Shown here one piece after another: positions 31,600-42,740 of a stretch of DNA of 64,000 nucleotides. Origin of the DNA: Acanthococcus lagerstroemiae (Eukaryota > Arthropoda > Insecta > Hemiptera > Eriococcidae); the NCBI GenBank assembly GCA_031841125.1, contig CM063107.1, positions 47,505,497-47,569,496 of the forward strand, written 5' to 3'. How positions within the stretch are numbered: position 1 is the stretch's first letter; every line of letters begins with the position of its first letter. A program made the translations under genes and the position numbers. The notes under the pieces were generated by a model. The model searched no databases and was not told the origin of the DNA. It saw nothing but the letters and a program-made list of their open reading frames with translations.

Positions 31600-31870
31600 T
31601 TCACTTGCCCTAACGTCCCCTACGTTTCCCTTGTTGACCATTCATTTCTTTTTCATATTAATTCTTCCGTTTCCCTTGTTAATTTGTCTGTTTTGAATTT
31701 GGTTTTTTGTATACCAAATTTGCGGGGTATTAAGGTAATTGCCTCTTCGATTTGGTTGTATAGCTCGCTTGAATCGATAGCTGCCCTTTATTGTTGAGTA
31801 TTTGCTCCATTTTATTTTTCATTTCTAGTCTGGCTTCTGCCATTTTGCTTAGTGGGGTACAATTTCCTGA
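31600..31870 (-). pseudogene. RTE linker fragment (between endonuclease and reverse transcriptase)
   Basis: The minus strand gives ELYNQIEEAITLIPRKFG followed by FKTDKLTRETEELI and KRNEW. This parallels the linker of the RTE at 61.3-63.1 kb, which reads YNNLENAIKETTNRYG, then THDKLTEETKKLIEKREE. No EN or RT block adjoins it in frame. A short, 5'- and 3'-truncated copy. Confidence 0.7.
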
Positions 31871-32024
31871 AAATCTGTCTTCTTTTTTACAACTAGTTAC
31901 CTATAAATTTCACCAGTGCATGAACGCGTTACCGGATCAACATATAGGACCCAGAGGAATGTAGAATTTTAAAGCGCCAAAGTTTAATTTCTGAAGAGGT
32001 CAATCAAATTTTCCCACGGGAATC

Positions 32025-32865
32025 TATTATTTTACGGTGGACAAACCAAGGGCTACAGGGGAGTGGGCTTTTATATCCGCAGAAGGTGGTCTGATAGAAT
32101 CTCGGAAGTAAAGAGTGTTTCGGAGAGAGTGTTACCTAAAACTGGAAATTAGCAAAAAATCAAAACTACTAATTATTCAAGAATATGCACCTACTCTACA
32201 AGCTGAAACGGAAGAGGTTGAAGAATTCTATAACCAGATTCATTCAGTGCTAGAGAAAGAAAGGGAATATTACTGTATTGTAGTAGGCGATTTCAACACA
32301 CAGATCGGAATAAACGAATCAAAAAATGAATGGAATTGCATTGGAAAATTTTGTTCGGGGAAAACAACTAACTCCAACGGAGAATGGTTACTAAATTTAG
32401 CGTTAGATAAAAAACTAAAATTAATGAATACTTTCTACGAAAAAAGGAAAAAAGATAAATGGACTTGGGCATCCCCAGAAGGGAAAAAATGAAATCGATT
32501 TTGCATTAGTGAATGATAACAGGACTGTCAAAAATATCTCGGTTATAAAAAACTTGGAATTTTCTTCCGATCATAGGGCGTTGAAAATTCACCTATTGTT
32601 CCCGAGAAGATTTGAAATAAAAAATGCGATAAAAAATAAGTATATAGAAAACAAAAAAATCCCGTTGGTAAAATTAGGTGAAGCAAAAAAAGTGTTGAAA
32701 GTAAGGCTTGACATGTGGCAAAACAAGCAAGATAATAAGATTCAGGAGAAATACAGCAAACCGATAGAAGCGCTGAAGGAAACGGTTAAGGAATTTGAAG
32801 TAATAATCACAGCAAAAGTTTGTCAAGAGAAACGCTCATACTTTGTAGAAAACGAAACAAACTAG
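32025..32865 (+). pseudogene. RTE APE-type endonuclease domain, frameshifted
   Basis: The EN nicks target DNA for target-primed reverse transcription. Visible blocks are GGQTKGYRGVGFYI, EYAPTLQAETEEVEEFYNQI, CIVVGDFNTQIG (GDxN motif intact), NGEWLLNLALDKKLKLMNTF and KWTWASPEGKK. A frameshift at about 32488 separates these from EIDFALVNDNRTV and FSSDHRALKI, which holds the catalytic SDHR. So the key catalytic residues that are present (GDFN, SDHR) are conserved and the copy was killed by indels, not by active-site change. A further frame change near 32850 leads into the Lys/Arg-rich linker. Confidence 0.88.
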
Positions 32866-33069
32866 CAAAGCTAGCTAGGAAAATAGCACGCCAAAAAGTT
32901 GAGTTAATAGAACTACGAAAACTAGCAAGGAAAATGATAAGGAGAGATCTCCGTAAGGAAGAATGCAGAATAATATCCGAAATCATGGAAGAAACGAACT
33001 CAACAAAAAAAAGTAAAAAAAGAACTACAGGATTTCAAAAGTCGTCTCCCGTCGATAAAGGACGAGAGA

Positions 33070-34680
33070 GGCAAGATTGCAGCGAGTAGAGAAGGCATCG
33101 CGGAAGTAACAACCAAATATTATGCAAAATTATATGACGAAGAACCAGGCTTTAAAGGCTTTATAAAACCAAATTTTAAAAACACAGAAGAAGTAACTCC
33201 GTTTCAAGTGAGCGAAATTAAACAGGTTCTCAGAGGTCTGAAGGTGGGGAGGGCATTAGGTCCTGACGGGATTGAAAATAAATACTTGAAAATGTTTGAA
33301 AAGGAACTCACCCCTTCATTGACAAAAATCTTCAACGAAATTTTGAATTTGGAAGAGGACCCCGAACAATGGGGTTTGTCTGAAATTATCTTGCTTTTTA
33401 AGAAAGGAGATCGAAAAGATGTGAATAATTATAGGCCTATAAGCTTAACGTCAAGTGTATCAAAAATTTTCACTAAATTACTAAAAAATCGCTTATACGA
33501 CCAGCTGGACAAATGGCAAAGTCTGGAACAGGCTGGGTTTAGAAGAGGAAGGTCGACTATAGACCAAATTTTTACAACAAATCAAATCATAGAAAAACAC
33601 GACGAATTCAATATCCCTCTTTTTATACTCTTGATTGACTTCCAAAAAGCTTTCGACTCCGTCCACCTCAACTACTTGTGAAATGCATTAAATAATCAAG
33701 AAATTCAAGATAAATGCATAAAAATTTTGATGAAAATGTATGAAATTGCGGAGGGGGGGGGGGTTAAATTAGATAAAAGGGGCAAAAAATTTAAAATCAA
33801 AAAAGGAGTGAAGCAAGGTGACCCTCTCTCTCCAAACTTATTTAACTGTATCTTGGAAAATATTTTCAGATAATTAAAATGGAGAGAGAAGGGTATCGAG
33901 GTGGACGGAAAGAAACTTAACAATTTGCACTTCGCAGATGACGTGGCCTTAATAGCTAGGAGTGAAAAAGAGTTGCAAGAGATGGCAGAGGAACTCAGCG
34001 TTGCAGGGAAGGAAGCTGGACTGTTAATAAATACGAAGAAAACGGTATTATTAACAAACAACGATGAGGTAAATCATATTACTCTTAATGGAGTAAAAAT
34101 AGACAAGAGTGAAAAAGCCATATACCTGGGTCACACAATTTCGTTTTCAAGAAGCCTGGACAGAGAACTAAAAAGGAAAAAAGCTAAAGCTTGGAGGAGT
34201 TACTGAAGTTTGAAAAATATCTTTAAGGAAAAATTCCCTCTAAAATTAAAAAAGAAAATTTTTGAAAGCAATGTTCAATCAGTGCTAACTCGACCACAGC
34301 CAGTCAAAGGAACAGCCTGAGGAACACTCAAACTGCTATGGAAAGGTCCATGTTAGGTTTCAAAAGGAAAGGCAGGATAAAAAACGAAGAGTTAAAAAAG
34401 AAACTGCAGATCACAGAATGTGAGTATAAAATTAGCCAATTAAAGTTTGATTATGCCGGTCACGTAGCCAGAAGAGTAGGGGGAAGATGGGAAAGAAGGG
34501 TATTAGTTTGCCAACTATGGGGTGGAAAAAGAAGGGTAGGTAGGCCAAAAATGAGGTGGGTGGACGAAATTGTATAAACAGTGGGTAAAGCTTGGATAAG
34601 CAAGGCTATGAACAGGGAGCGTTGGGAACGGATAGGGGAGGCCAATGCTCAAAAATGGGCGATTAATTAAGTGAACACAT
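33070..34680 (+). pseudogene. RTE reverse transcriptase and C-terminal domain, interrupted
   Basis: RT blocks in order: GPDGIENKYLK (33262), LSEIILLFKKGDRKDVNN and YRPISLTS (about 33378-33450), QAGFRRGRSTIDQI (33528), FILLIDFQKAFDSV (33622), KKGVKQGDPLSP (33805), LHFADDVALIAR with the catalytic FADD (33925), INTKKTVLLTNN, and AIYLGHTISF (34118). The tail is ISQLKFDYAGHVARR and GGKRRVGRPKMRW. Disabling changes: a stop at 33679, a poly(G) run at 33752-33762, a stop at about 33871, a stop at 34204, and a frameshift before 34338. The catalytic residues are intact. Confidence 0.92.
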
Positions 34681-34781
34681 CAAGATTGTATTTTTAATTT
34701 CAAGTCCAGTTTACTTTTTTTATCAAAATACTGAATTAACAGGTTAATATATAATTATAACAAAAAAATTAAAAAAGGCTG

Positions 34782-34813
34782 GAATTTATTATTATATTAT
34801 TATTATTATTACT
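34782..34813. repeat. (TTA)n microsatellite at RTE 3' end
   Basis: TTATTATATTATTATTATTATTA-type sequence follows the AT-rich 3' region of the RTE. Short (ATT)n tracts in the same relative place end the RTE copies at 1505 and 40495. Confidence 0.85.
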
Positions 34814-34854
34814 ACGCAGCCCTTGAAAAACTTCCATCAACCTGGAAGTTCTTA

Positions 34855-35492
34855 ATATGTGACGCGCCATGAGAAACCATACCTTCGGGTGAAGAGGGTC
34901 GAAAATGAAATGTTGACTGATTCTAATAGAGAAAAGTATGGAGAATCCAATGCCGCAAACCGCAGCTCAATCGGAGCAAAATTCTCAGAGATATGCCATT
35001 TTGAAGTTGGAAACTACTAAAAAGTACTTTTCGAGAAAAACAGCTTTAAAGTTTTTTGTTCGGACATTGCTTAAATTACCAAGTTCTCCGAAGGAATTAT
35101 GATTGAAAATTAGCCCCCTCCCCCCCCCCCGAGTAAAATTTTATGAGGAATTCAATGGTGTAGGTTTCAGGTTTGCTAAAATAAAACTGACAAATGTATG
35201 CAAATAAAGTTTATTATAAAAAAAATGTATGTAAATGACGTTGATTATAAAAAAAAATCTATCATACAAAAAATTCCAAAAAAAATTTTTTTACAAAAAT
35301 TATAAAAATCAAACAAATAAACAACGAAACAAGCGAGTATGGGTGCCTAAAATGTTCTTCAGATACTCTAGAACACATTTCCGGCAAAAAGTCATTTTTG
35401 ATCAAAATCAATTTTTTAACGTGTTTTGTGGTTTTTCTTGAAAACAACTCTTTTTCACCCGAAGGTATGGTTTCTCATGGCGCGTCACATAT
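34855..35492. mobile_element. TIR element of 638 bp with perfect 39-bp TIRs
   Basis: The left end (34855-34893, starting ATATGTGACGCGCCATGAG) is the exact reverse complement of the right end (35454-35492). Imperfect similarity continues about 8 bases further outside (GTTCTTA and TATGAGAAC). The interior is AT-rich without a coding signal. It is a non-autonomous DNA transposon or foldback element; the perfect TIRs suggest it is fairly recent. I could not assign the superfamily, because no certain TSD is visible. A poly(C) run near 35110 lies inside. Confidence 0.88.
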
Positions 35493-35499
35493 ATGAGAA

Positions 35500-37480
35500 C
35501 ACTTTGGACAAACTATTGAAGTAGAGGTTTTTTCAACCTCCGACTGCGAACGCTTCGTCAAATTTTCAAGGGGACGACGTGGATTAGTCCCCCACACGCG
35601 TTTAACACGATTTCTATTCTCCTAAATTTGAATAAAACCTACCGTTGGAGAAACGATTACATCAATTTTTTAAAACATACGAAATAAAACTGGCTTGGGA
35701 CTTCTCTTGCGATTCTCCAAGCATTAACCCCGACCTCCGTCGATGAATTTTTCACTACTAATCTCGTATCCGTATCGAAGGTAGAACCACCTGCGAGTGA
35801 AATGCGGCGGGCATTTCCTCTCGACGTAAATGAGAAAGAAAGCCGCTTTCAAAATGAAAGTGAATCGGAAAATGCTCTCTTCGATGTAACAATTTTCCTG
35901 TGCACCATCGAGCCGGCCAAAAGAAATTTCGGTGATTCGCATTCATCGAACGTCCATCCGAGTTCGACTAAAATCCGCGGAACGTATTATTCGGAGTTAA
36001 TTAAAAGATCGACGACTGCAATACCAGCGCAATGGCGGTGTCGCCTATAATTATTTAATTTGTACCAAACCGCGACACCGAAATGCGAAAACACTGAGCT
36101 TTTTTCGCCGAACGCTGGATAGGCAGGGGGCGGGGGTGCCTAGTCAATGATGAGAAAGAAAGAAAGGCCATGCGCTGTATCGTCACTCGAATACAGCGGA
36201 AGCTCTGCGGTCTTTGCTCGTACTCAGCCAAGATATGGCCACTTGTTGTGTTTCTGTCTGCATCGCAAGACCGATGAATCGGTTCGCAATTCACCAGTCG
36301 AGTAATTGACGTAATGTTCGGAGTGATTTTGTCTTTCGTATTGCCGGCAACTCTGCGTCTACTTTGAGCATTTTCCTGATATCGCTGACCATCCTGTAAG
36401 TACCCGCCATTTTCTGCAAAAAAATTTAATCGGCTTTGATTGAGGTCTGAGGCTGGAAAATTCCAGGACCGACTAGATACTCGTTCTGGTCGCGTGATAT
36501 ACTCCGGAATTTCCTCTCTGAAATCGTTTCTTCGAGAGAACATTTTCCGCCACCGGAAATCGATCGACGATTAATTTAAAAATAAACCTACGAGAACCCC
36601 CTTTTTTTGATGTGTATAATATTACTTTGATGGCTCGTAAAGTTTCCAATCCTCTCGTGGAAGGTAATGAATACGATGCATAATTCGATGTCGTGGTAAA
36701 TTGAACCCTCTAATATGGTAGACCCTTCATAAATTAATGATTTCCTTTCGTTGTGTACCTTCATTAGCTAATCACGTACGGATTTTCGGGCCCAGTTCGG
36801 TATCGGTACATTTTTTCGATTTCACGGATGTGATTAACGTGACGCTGGTTTCTCCATTTTCTTGAACTTCCGGTCGCCCTGAACTAAGAGGGATCGTCAA
36901 CTCACGTGAGCTTACGAAAGTAAGGACAAATAATCTGTACATGGACCAAATAGAGGGTTGGCAAGGCTTAGCTTTTAAATTCTGTAATCCCCTTAAATAA
37001 CTGAAAAATTATACAAGGGACAGAATTTTGGCGGTATTTTGATCTTGTCAACCCCCATGTGCCCCTTCCACCTCCAGGTCGGCTATTTGCACTTATAAAT
37101 GTACGTCAGTCTGGACGAATAGCGGCATGGAATGCATTGTAGCGTGGAACGGAAAACACTTTTTTTTTTGTTTGGAAAAGTTGTAGACCTCGAGAAATTC
37201 TTAAATAAGGCGATTTTTCTGATTTTATAAATATTTTTAGCCTTTTGTTAGGGCTTAAATTTGGGCAGTAGAGTATATAAAAATTTAACTGCTTTTAAAT
37301 TTTGAGTTATTATACACCAATCGATTCGCCCCCTCCCTATTATGAATGTATTCGACTTCAACTCGTGGAATTAATGTCAGATCTATTATAAAATTTTCAT
37401 TGAGTTGTTTTATACAGGAAATTAGGCTCAAAGAATTCACAGTTCATAAATAGCTTTCTATGTCGCTGATACCGGAGTTT
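35500..37480. other. Unique-looking DNA, GC-richer between 35740 and 36550; no recognised gene
   Basis: No repeat of the window families appears here. From 35740 to 36550 the sequence has more C and G and more CpG than its surroundings. A 162-residue minus-strand frame (36055-36543) and an 82-residue plus-strand frame (35802-36050) are open. Neither resembles a known domain. The 162-residue frame is rich in Arg, Ser and Asn, as expected for chance frames in such DNA. It may be conserved non-coding or exonic host sequence. Confidence 0.35.
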
Positions 37481-37499
37481 TCTTTCCTTCTTTTTTTTG

Positions 37500-38220
37500 T
37501 AGTACTTAGTGTGTGTATATATATACTTTCGATGGAGCTTTGATTTCAAAAAAGCAAGTTTTTTTCTGGGCATACATAATCTACTTAAATTGAAAAATTG
37601 GGATGAACTGTACAAGCTTACAGATAGTAACCAAGCTGCTGAGTATTTCCAAAATTCATTAATAGACATCTTAAGCCACACAGTACCATTAAAAAAGAAT
37701 ACTGGATTGAAAAAATATCCTATTTGGTTCACATATGAAATTATTAAAAAATTGAAAAAGAAATCTTCTCTACATAAACAGATTAAAAGGAAATCTTCTA
37801 ATGAAAAGTTGAAGCAAATATTCAGGCATATAAGAAAAGAATCAAGATTTTAGTAACAAAAGCATGGAATACATACACCTAAAAATGCTTTGGAGGACAG
37901 AATGAAGTCTCAACCAAAATAATTTTGGCGGGGGATTGCTAATAGGCAAAGTAGTAGGTCTGGTACAATCATATGCAACCTTTTTCCAGTGTTTTTAGCA
38001 ATAAACATGTAACTCAGAACCAAACTCAGAGTGCTAATGGGGTAAGGGTTACTGAAGGCGAAGGCCTTAGTATCGGTGGGTGTGATCGCTGTCGAGTACA
38101 TAGAACGTGCCATCCATGACTTTACTAAATCATCTCGTGGCCCTGATTCCATTCCACCGCATACATATTTCGAGCTTGCTCACAGTTTTTTATTGGGAAA
38201 TATTAAATTGCACGAGAAAA
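37500..38220 (+). pseudogene. Jockey/CR1-like non-LTR fragment (endonuclease-RT linker to RT start)
   Basis: The plus-strand frame 37509-37853 reads FDFKKASFF, IHNLLKLKNWDELYKL, SNQAAEYFQNSLIDILSHTV, PLKKNTGLKKYPIWFTYEI, IKKLKKKSSLHKQIKRK. This WxFxxAxF to WDEL to PxWFxxEI order is the linker between EN and RT in Jockey/CR1-type elements, not in RTEs. Further right in other frames: NLFPVF/FSSVFS (about 37975), then VEYIERAIHDFTKSS and RGPDSIPPHTYFELAHSF (38090-38190), the beginning of the RT. The RT core is absent. It is the only representative of this clade in the window. Confidence 0.75.
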
Positions 38221-38320
38221 AGAAATGGTTGCACGAGAGCAATATGCACAAGAAAAGAATGAAAGAGAGCTACTTTAAAAAATGATATCCCGAGATGATT
38301 CACGCACGAGATATTCATAG

Positions 38321-38578
38321 GTGTCAACGAGAAACCTGTTTACTGCAGCGAGAAAAATCATGAATTATTGGAAAATGTTGAGGATTTTTGAGAAACGCGA
38401 AGGTAGATGGGTTGACTTCGACGACTACAAATCTTGGCGAACTGAAATTTGGAGAATCATTGTAACACCTGCTGGCATTACATGCACATGTCCGTTCTTC
38501 ATAAAGAACAAGCAGGCAGGGACGTACCGAAGAGATTTTCCTTGGCGGGTAAAATTTGTGAAAGTCCCAACTGACTGA
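38321..38578 (+). pseudogene. Possible MULE-type SWIM zinc-finger remnant
   Basis: An 85-residue frame contains WRTEIWRIIVTPAGITCTCP and FFIKNKQAG. Transposases of the MULE group carry a SWIM finger, CxC...CxH, in the form ITCTCPFFxKNxxCKH. The first two Cys are present but the last Cys and His are lost (KQAG in place of xxCKH). Length and context are too short for certainty. A genuine MULE-type transposase C-terminus lies elsewhere in the window at 42.1-42.7 kb. Confidence 0.4.
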
Positions 38579-38781
38579 ACTCGAAATTCCAAAGTATCAA
38601 AGCAAAATAAATGAAAAAATGACCTGTTGGATTTTGCCGACTGACTCAACTCAAAATTTCCAAGTATCAAACCAAAAGAAGAAAAACCTTTTGACTTTTT
38701 AGGGGTTTTCTCAACTTCTTAACTCAATTCTCAAGCTCAAGCATCAAAAAAAAAAAAAATTCGTTATAGAATGATTCTATT

Positions 38782-39054
38782 CAGTGGCGTAGCCAGAATT
38801 TTCCCAAGGGGGGGGGGGGCGAAGTAAGATTTTCAAGGGAGAGAAAATCAAAAATTGAGGTATTTTTTTAAAATTGCCGATATTAGAGAATTATTTTACA
38901 AAAATGAAGGTAAAATTACTGTATAAGCCAATTTTTTTCTCGAAAAAACGTGTTTTGAATGTGCAAAAATTACTCATTTTTGCATATTTTACATTCAATT
39001 TCAGGTGTCATGGGGAGGGATATTCGCCCCTTTGCCCCCTTGGCTACGCCACTG
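38782..39054. mobile_element. hAT MITE, 273 bp, with perfect 8-bp TSD
   Basis: The ends are CAGTGGCGTAGCCAGAATTT on the left and TTGGCTACGCCACTG on the right. The TSD ATTCTATT occurs at 38774-38781 and 39055-39062. CAGTGGCGTAGCCA-type ends with 8-bp TSDs identify a hAT non-autonomous element. The interior has a poly(G) run next to the left TIR. A second, inverted copy lies at 59156-59416 and relatives at 44616-44766 and 44801-45040. Confidence 0.93.
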
Positions 39055-40490
39055 ATTCTATTTGTATTTCTCCCACCTGGGGGTTGGAGCATAAACCTGC
39101 ATCAAGGTCAATATAGAGTTTTCCTTAGACTAAAACTTTGCTAGAGCTGTTCTTTCTGAGATACCCTTAAACTCTGTATGTATGTAAGTTTTTGTTTGAT
39201 ATGTTTTGAAATTAAAAACCCCACCCCATTTTGACCCGTTGAGGTTGCCTTTATAGCAGAATAAGTTTTTTTTTTTTTTTGTCTAAGATTCTTTCATTGT
39301 TTCTCCTGATTTCGAACAAACCCAAAACCTCGATATTACGTAGATTTTTCCAATGCATTTTCGATTTTCCATAGCTTTATGTGACTTTTTAGTGTTCTAA
39401 CGTACAGGCTCCTTATCCAAATATGTTGCTTCTTGACTGGACTTTGTTTCATTTTAGCATAAATTTTGTGCTGAGAGGATGGTCTGGACTGCCCTCGCTG
39501 ACCAAGCGTGACTAGGCAGTGAACTCAACCAGATACAGAAAGGATACATGTATAACAGTTAGGTGGAAGCCATTCGACGTCATCTAAATAATTTCCTCAT
39601 TACTTACTGAAAAAGCTTTCATAATCGATACGTCGATGCATAAATCTGATTCACCTTCGTGTACCGTACTGTTGCACTAATGTCTGACAAACGAAAGAAT
39701 GTACTTTCCTTATTAGTGATGCCATGCAAAATAAGGAGTTGAGAACATGCTTCTTCCTGCACGTACGCTGATAAGAAAAGTACATTCTTTCGTTTGGCAG
39801 ACAGTACATGTTTCCGCCTCTCGTATGTATACAAATGCAACATACAAAAAGTATGAGTATGATCCGCTACATTCTCACAGAATATGAATTTCCTCACCAT
39901 TAATTTTCGCCGGCTATGAATTTTCTAACCACTAATTTCACACTAACAATTTTCACTCGCTATCAATTTGGCTTTCAATTTTCTGACTATCAGTTTTCCT
40001 GCCATCAATTTACAGGCCCTCATGTAAGCTAATAAGGCTCAACCTATTATAATCAATTGTGTATCGTTTCAGTGGTAACTTACTCGTAACTTACTCATAA
40101 TTTCTATTTGAATCGTATTTATATTTTTATTTACCGTAAATCAGGGTGACTGCTGAAAATTGTGGGGGTTTCAAATTTTGAACAGCTGTAGCGCGTAGTC
40201 TATTGAAGATACAGGAAATCTAAAAACTATTCCGGATGGGTTGAAGCTTTGGGAATAACATTAGCTGAGGAAATCAAAATTTTCCATTCCCCCCTCCTCC
40301 TAGAAAGGTCTAAAGATGAATCGGTAAAGTTTCCCAACGCATGAGGTGACGTGACCGGTACATAAGAAATACATAGAAAATGAGTGAAAATGTTCAAAAT
40401 TTATTACGAAAAGTCATAAAAATGGAAGAAGAATTGCAATCCAAGTTAAATTACGTCTTCGGGGAGGATAAATATTTTATTTATCTTTTT
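39055..40490. other. Mostly unassigned, with a hairpin and a short-period repeat tract
   Basis: A hairpin pairs CTGACAAACGAAAGAATGTA (about 39682) with TACATTCTTTCGTTTGGCAG (ending about 39802); the stem is 24 bp with one mismatch and the loop about 73. From 39900 to 40015, motifs of the type GCTATGAATTTTCT, ACAATTTTCACTCGCTATCA and CAATTTTCTGACTATCA repeat with a period of about 18-22. No gene. Confidence 0.55.
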
Positions 40491-40494
40491 TAAA

Positions 40495-41290
40495 AATTAT
40501 TATTATTAAACAGCCTTGGGTTGTACATAATCGTTACAACCCGCTCAACTTGCGGGCATAGGCCTCCCCTACCTTTTCCCACGAAACTCCGTTTTTTGCC
40601 ACCCTTCCCTATGTTGTTCCAACTCTCCTGTCAATTTCGTCCCGCCACCTAATCGCTGGTTTTCCCTTTTTCCTCGTGCTTCCGTACGGAGTCCAGTCAG
40701 TCAGTCTTTTATGCCATTTGTCATGTTTTTCCCTGGCTAAGTGTCCTGCGTATCTGAATTTTAGTTTATTGACTTTATAAGTGATCGTTTCCGCTTTGGT
40801 CATTGCGTATAACTTTGTGTTTTTGACTTTATCCTAGATCTGATGTTGAGGATGCTTCTTACCATTTTGTTTTGAGTCACTTGTAATCTGTTTAGTTGGG
40901 ATTTAGTCAGGGCCCAAGTCTGGGCTCCGTACGTTAAGCAGGGAATCATACAGCTATCGAAGATTTTGATCTTTGTTTGTAGTCCCATTTTACTTTTAAA
41001 GATGTATTCGAGAGCCCAAAAGCTTTTCCACTCGTTTCTTGTACACTTACTTATCTCAGCATCAAATTTATTGTTAACTGTGTTTGACCCAAATAATTGA
41101 ATTTGTCTACTTTTTCGATTTCAATATCGTCTAAACTTAATCTTGCATTTTCATTTGTTGGTAGAAAATTTGTCTTGTTGAGGTTAATTGTCGGTCCTAC
41201 TTTTCCGCATTCCTGCTTTAGTTCTGATGCCATCTCCCCCAACTCTTCCGCGCTTTTACTTTAGTATCCATTTCGGAGTATGAGTGACCT
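40495..41290 (-). pseudogene. RTE-clade C-terminal fragment
   Basis: On the minus strand from 41242: MASELKQECGKVG then INLNKTNFLPTNENARLSLD and IEIEKVDKFNYLGQT. After a frameshift, TKIKIFDSCMIPCLTYGAQT and WALTKSQLNRLQVTQNKMVRS; after another, VNKLKFRYAGHLAREKHDKW, TDWTPYG and KKGKPAIRWRDEID. This is the region C-terminal to the RT active site, matching the RTE at 59.6-60.5 kb block by block. The 3' end carries an (ATT)n tract at about 40497-40507. The catalytic FADD is absent because of 5' truncation. Confidence 0.88.
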
Positions 41291-42099
41291 GTACATCCCT
41301 GGAAAGCTGAGAGTTCAGGCTTTAAAAATAATAAATTTTCTGTGAGTGCGTGGTTGGATTTCATGGACCTTATTTATCGGGTTAGTATTTCGGAATTTTT
41401 TCTGAGAATGAAAAACAGCCTACCTTTGCCACCTATTTCGGCCTGTGATGCGTCTCACTGACTTTTGAAGTGTTGTATCTATGTCCCTTCATCGATCTAT
41501 GCCCTTAGAAGTGTTAGGAATACATTTGCATTCGTCACAGAGCTGGTAATCTGGTCAAAAAATGAAAATCGGCAAAGTCACCTCGATTTCCGGTACCGAA
41601 TTTCAGGGCGGGCCTTGTTAGGTTTCAGCAGGTTAGGTCCATTAGGTTTTAGGCTGGACTTTCTTGTGTGTCCAGGGCCTTATTAATTTTTTAAAAAGGG
41701 GTATTTTCGCTCTAGAATTTGAGGGGCGAGGGGCAGTATAGAAGAATTTCAAAATAGCCAATTTGTATATATTTCAGTCGATGACAACCACAAAAAAATA
41801 AAAAATGAAAATGAAAACACTTGTATAAAACCTTGGAGAGCCAAAATATTGAACTAGGAATACTGTATTCCCGAAGCCATTTTCCAGAAAGCCAATTTTT
41901 CGAAAGGCCAATTTCCCGAAAGTCTTTTCCCCGAAGTTCAAGTTCCTGAAATCCAATTTCCCGGAAGGTTAACTTTCCTAAACCTTGTAGTCTTGTTTTA
42001 AATATTGCGGAATTAGTAGGTGCTTATAGAATAAGCGAAAGAATACATATTATTCGAACTGGAGGATACAAAAAGCGTTTCTTATGAGCTACTCGATCT

Positions 42100-42740
42100 T
42101 ACAGACTACTTCCAGACGACGTATGTACAGGGTCAGCCGGCGAGAGGGCGAAGGCCAGCAGTCCCTCCTCACTATCCACCAGAATGGTGGAATCTGTACG
42201 ACGCAACTCTAGCGGACGCGCATAAGACCAACAACGCAAGCGAGGGGTGGCATAACCGGTTCGGCCTGCTCCTTGGCAAACATCATCCCATATGAACACT
42301 TTCTTAAAGGAATTGCAGAAGCAGCAGGCCGATACGGAGGTCAGTCTGGCCGAGCTCTCATTAGAAAGAAAGGTGAAGGCAAGTCCAAAGAAGAGAGGGG
42401 TCAGGTTGGCCGAATACCGAGTAGATAGCACGATGGCCTCGGAATCCGGAGGTCCCGAGTTCGAGCTCACATAGCAACTCGTTACATTTCGACCTAGGCC
42501 GGGTTTTTGGCAAGATGAGAAGAGGGCTAAGACAGCCCTGACAGTCTGAGGTAATGCTCAAAAGGGCGGATTCCAGGGCTCGCGTTGAGAGCAAAAATTA
42601 GACAAGGAAGTCCACGAAAGAAGTGGTTGGAATTACAAACGCGCATTCGATTAATCGCCCTAGAGTGTGAGGAGTACAAGAGAGAAGGTCGTATTCTCGA
42701 TTACTTGCGCAACATCGGATATAACGTCAACATAAGTTAA
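42100..42740 (+). pseudogene. MULE/FLYWCH-type transposase C-terminus, interrupted by a SINE-like insertion
   Basis: The plus strand gives PPEWWNLYDATLADAHK then TNNASEGWHNRFGLLLGKHH, the W-x-Y and TNNAVEGWHN block that marks the end of the catalytic domain of MULE-type transposases. After a frameshift come HFLKELQKQQADTEVSLAEL and a KKRG-RLAEYR stretch. The frame is then broken by about 170 bp (42420-42590) of unrelated GC-rich sequence with tRNA-type promoter boxes. After that the protein resumes: KKWLELQTRIRLIALECEEY then KREGRILDYLRNIGYNVNIS and a stop at about 42740. Only the last ~170 residues of a transposase of several hundred residues are left. Inactive. Confidence 0.8.
42418..42598 (+). 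mobile_element. tRNA-like SINE insertion
   Basis: Within the MULE frame, TAGCACGATGG (about 42425) fits the tRNA A box (TRGCNNARYGG) and GAGTTCGAGCTC (about 42459) fits the B box (GTTCGANNC), about 34 bases apart as in tRNA genes. The preceding GTCCCGAGTTCGAGCTC and the following GGCCGGGTTTTTGGC are GC-rich and interrupt the MULE protein. It has no acceptor-stem pairing, so it is a SINE rather than a functional tRNA. No clean TSD or tail was found. Confidence 0.5.

Larger units (their letters stand above)
32000..34815 (+). mobile_element. Nearly full-length RTE-clade non-LTR retrotransposon (dead)
   Basis: The most complete RTE in the window. It covers the endonuclease from its GGQTKGYRGVGFYI block (about 32035) to the C-terminal RRVGRPKMRWVDEI block (34530-34570), and the tail WERIGEANAQKWAIN ending at 34672, then an AT-rich 3' region and a (TTA)n microsatellite at about 34782-34813, which is how RTE elements typically end. 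The first 60-80 residues of the EN are missing, so it is 5'-truncated. The order EN, linker, RT, thumb and C-terminal YAGH block is intact. It is flanked on the right by the TIR element 34855-35492. Confidence 0.92.

Noticed and set aside
38076..38285. Independent host exon at 38.1 kb
   Set aside because: The RGPDSIPPHTYFELAHS peptide is the start of a non-LTR reverse transcriptase and follows the Jockey/CR1 linker at the right distance.
42425..42470. tRNA gene
   Set aside because: A and B box-like words are present, but no acceptor stem or anticodon arm pairing can be drawn. I treat it as SINE-like.
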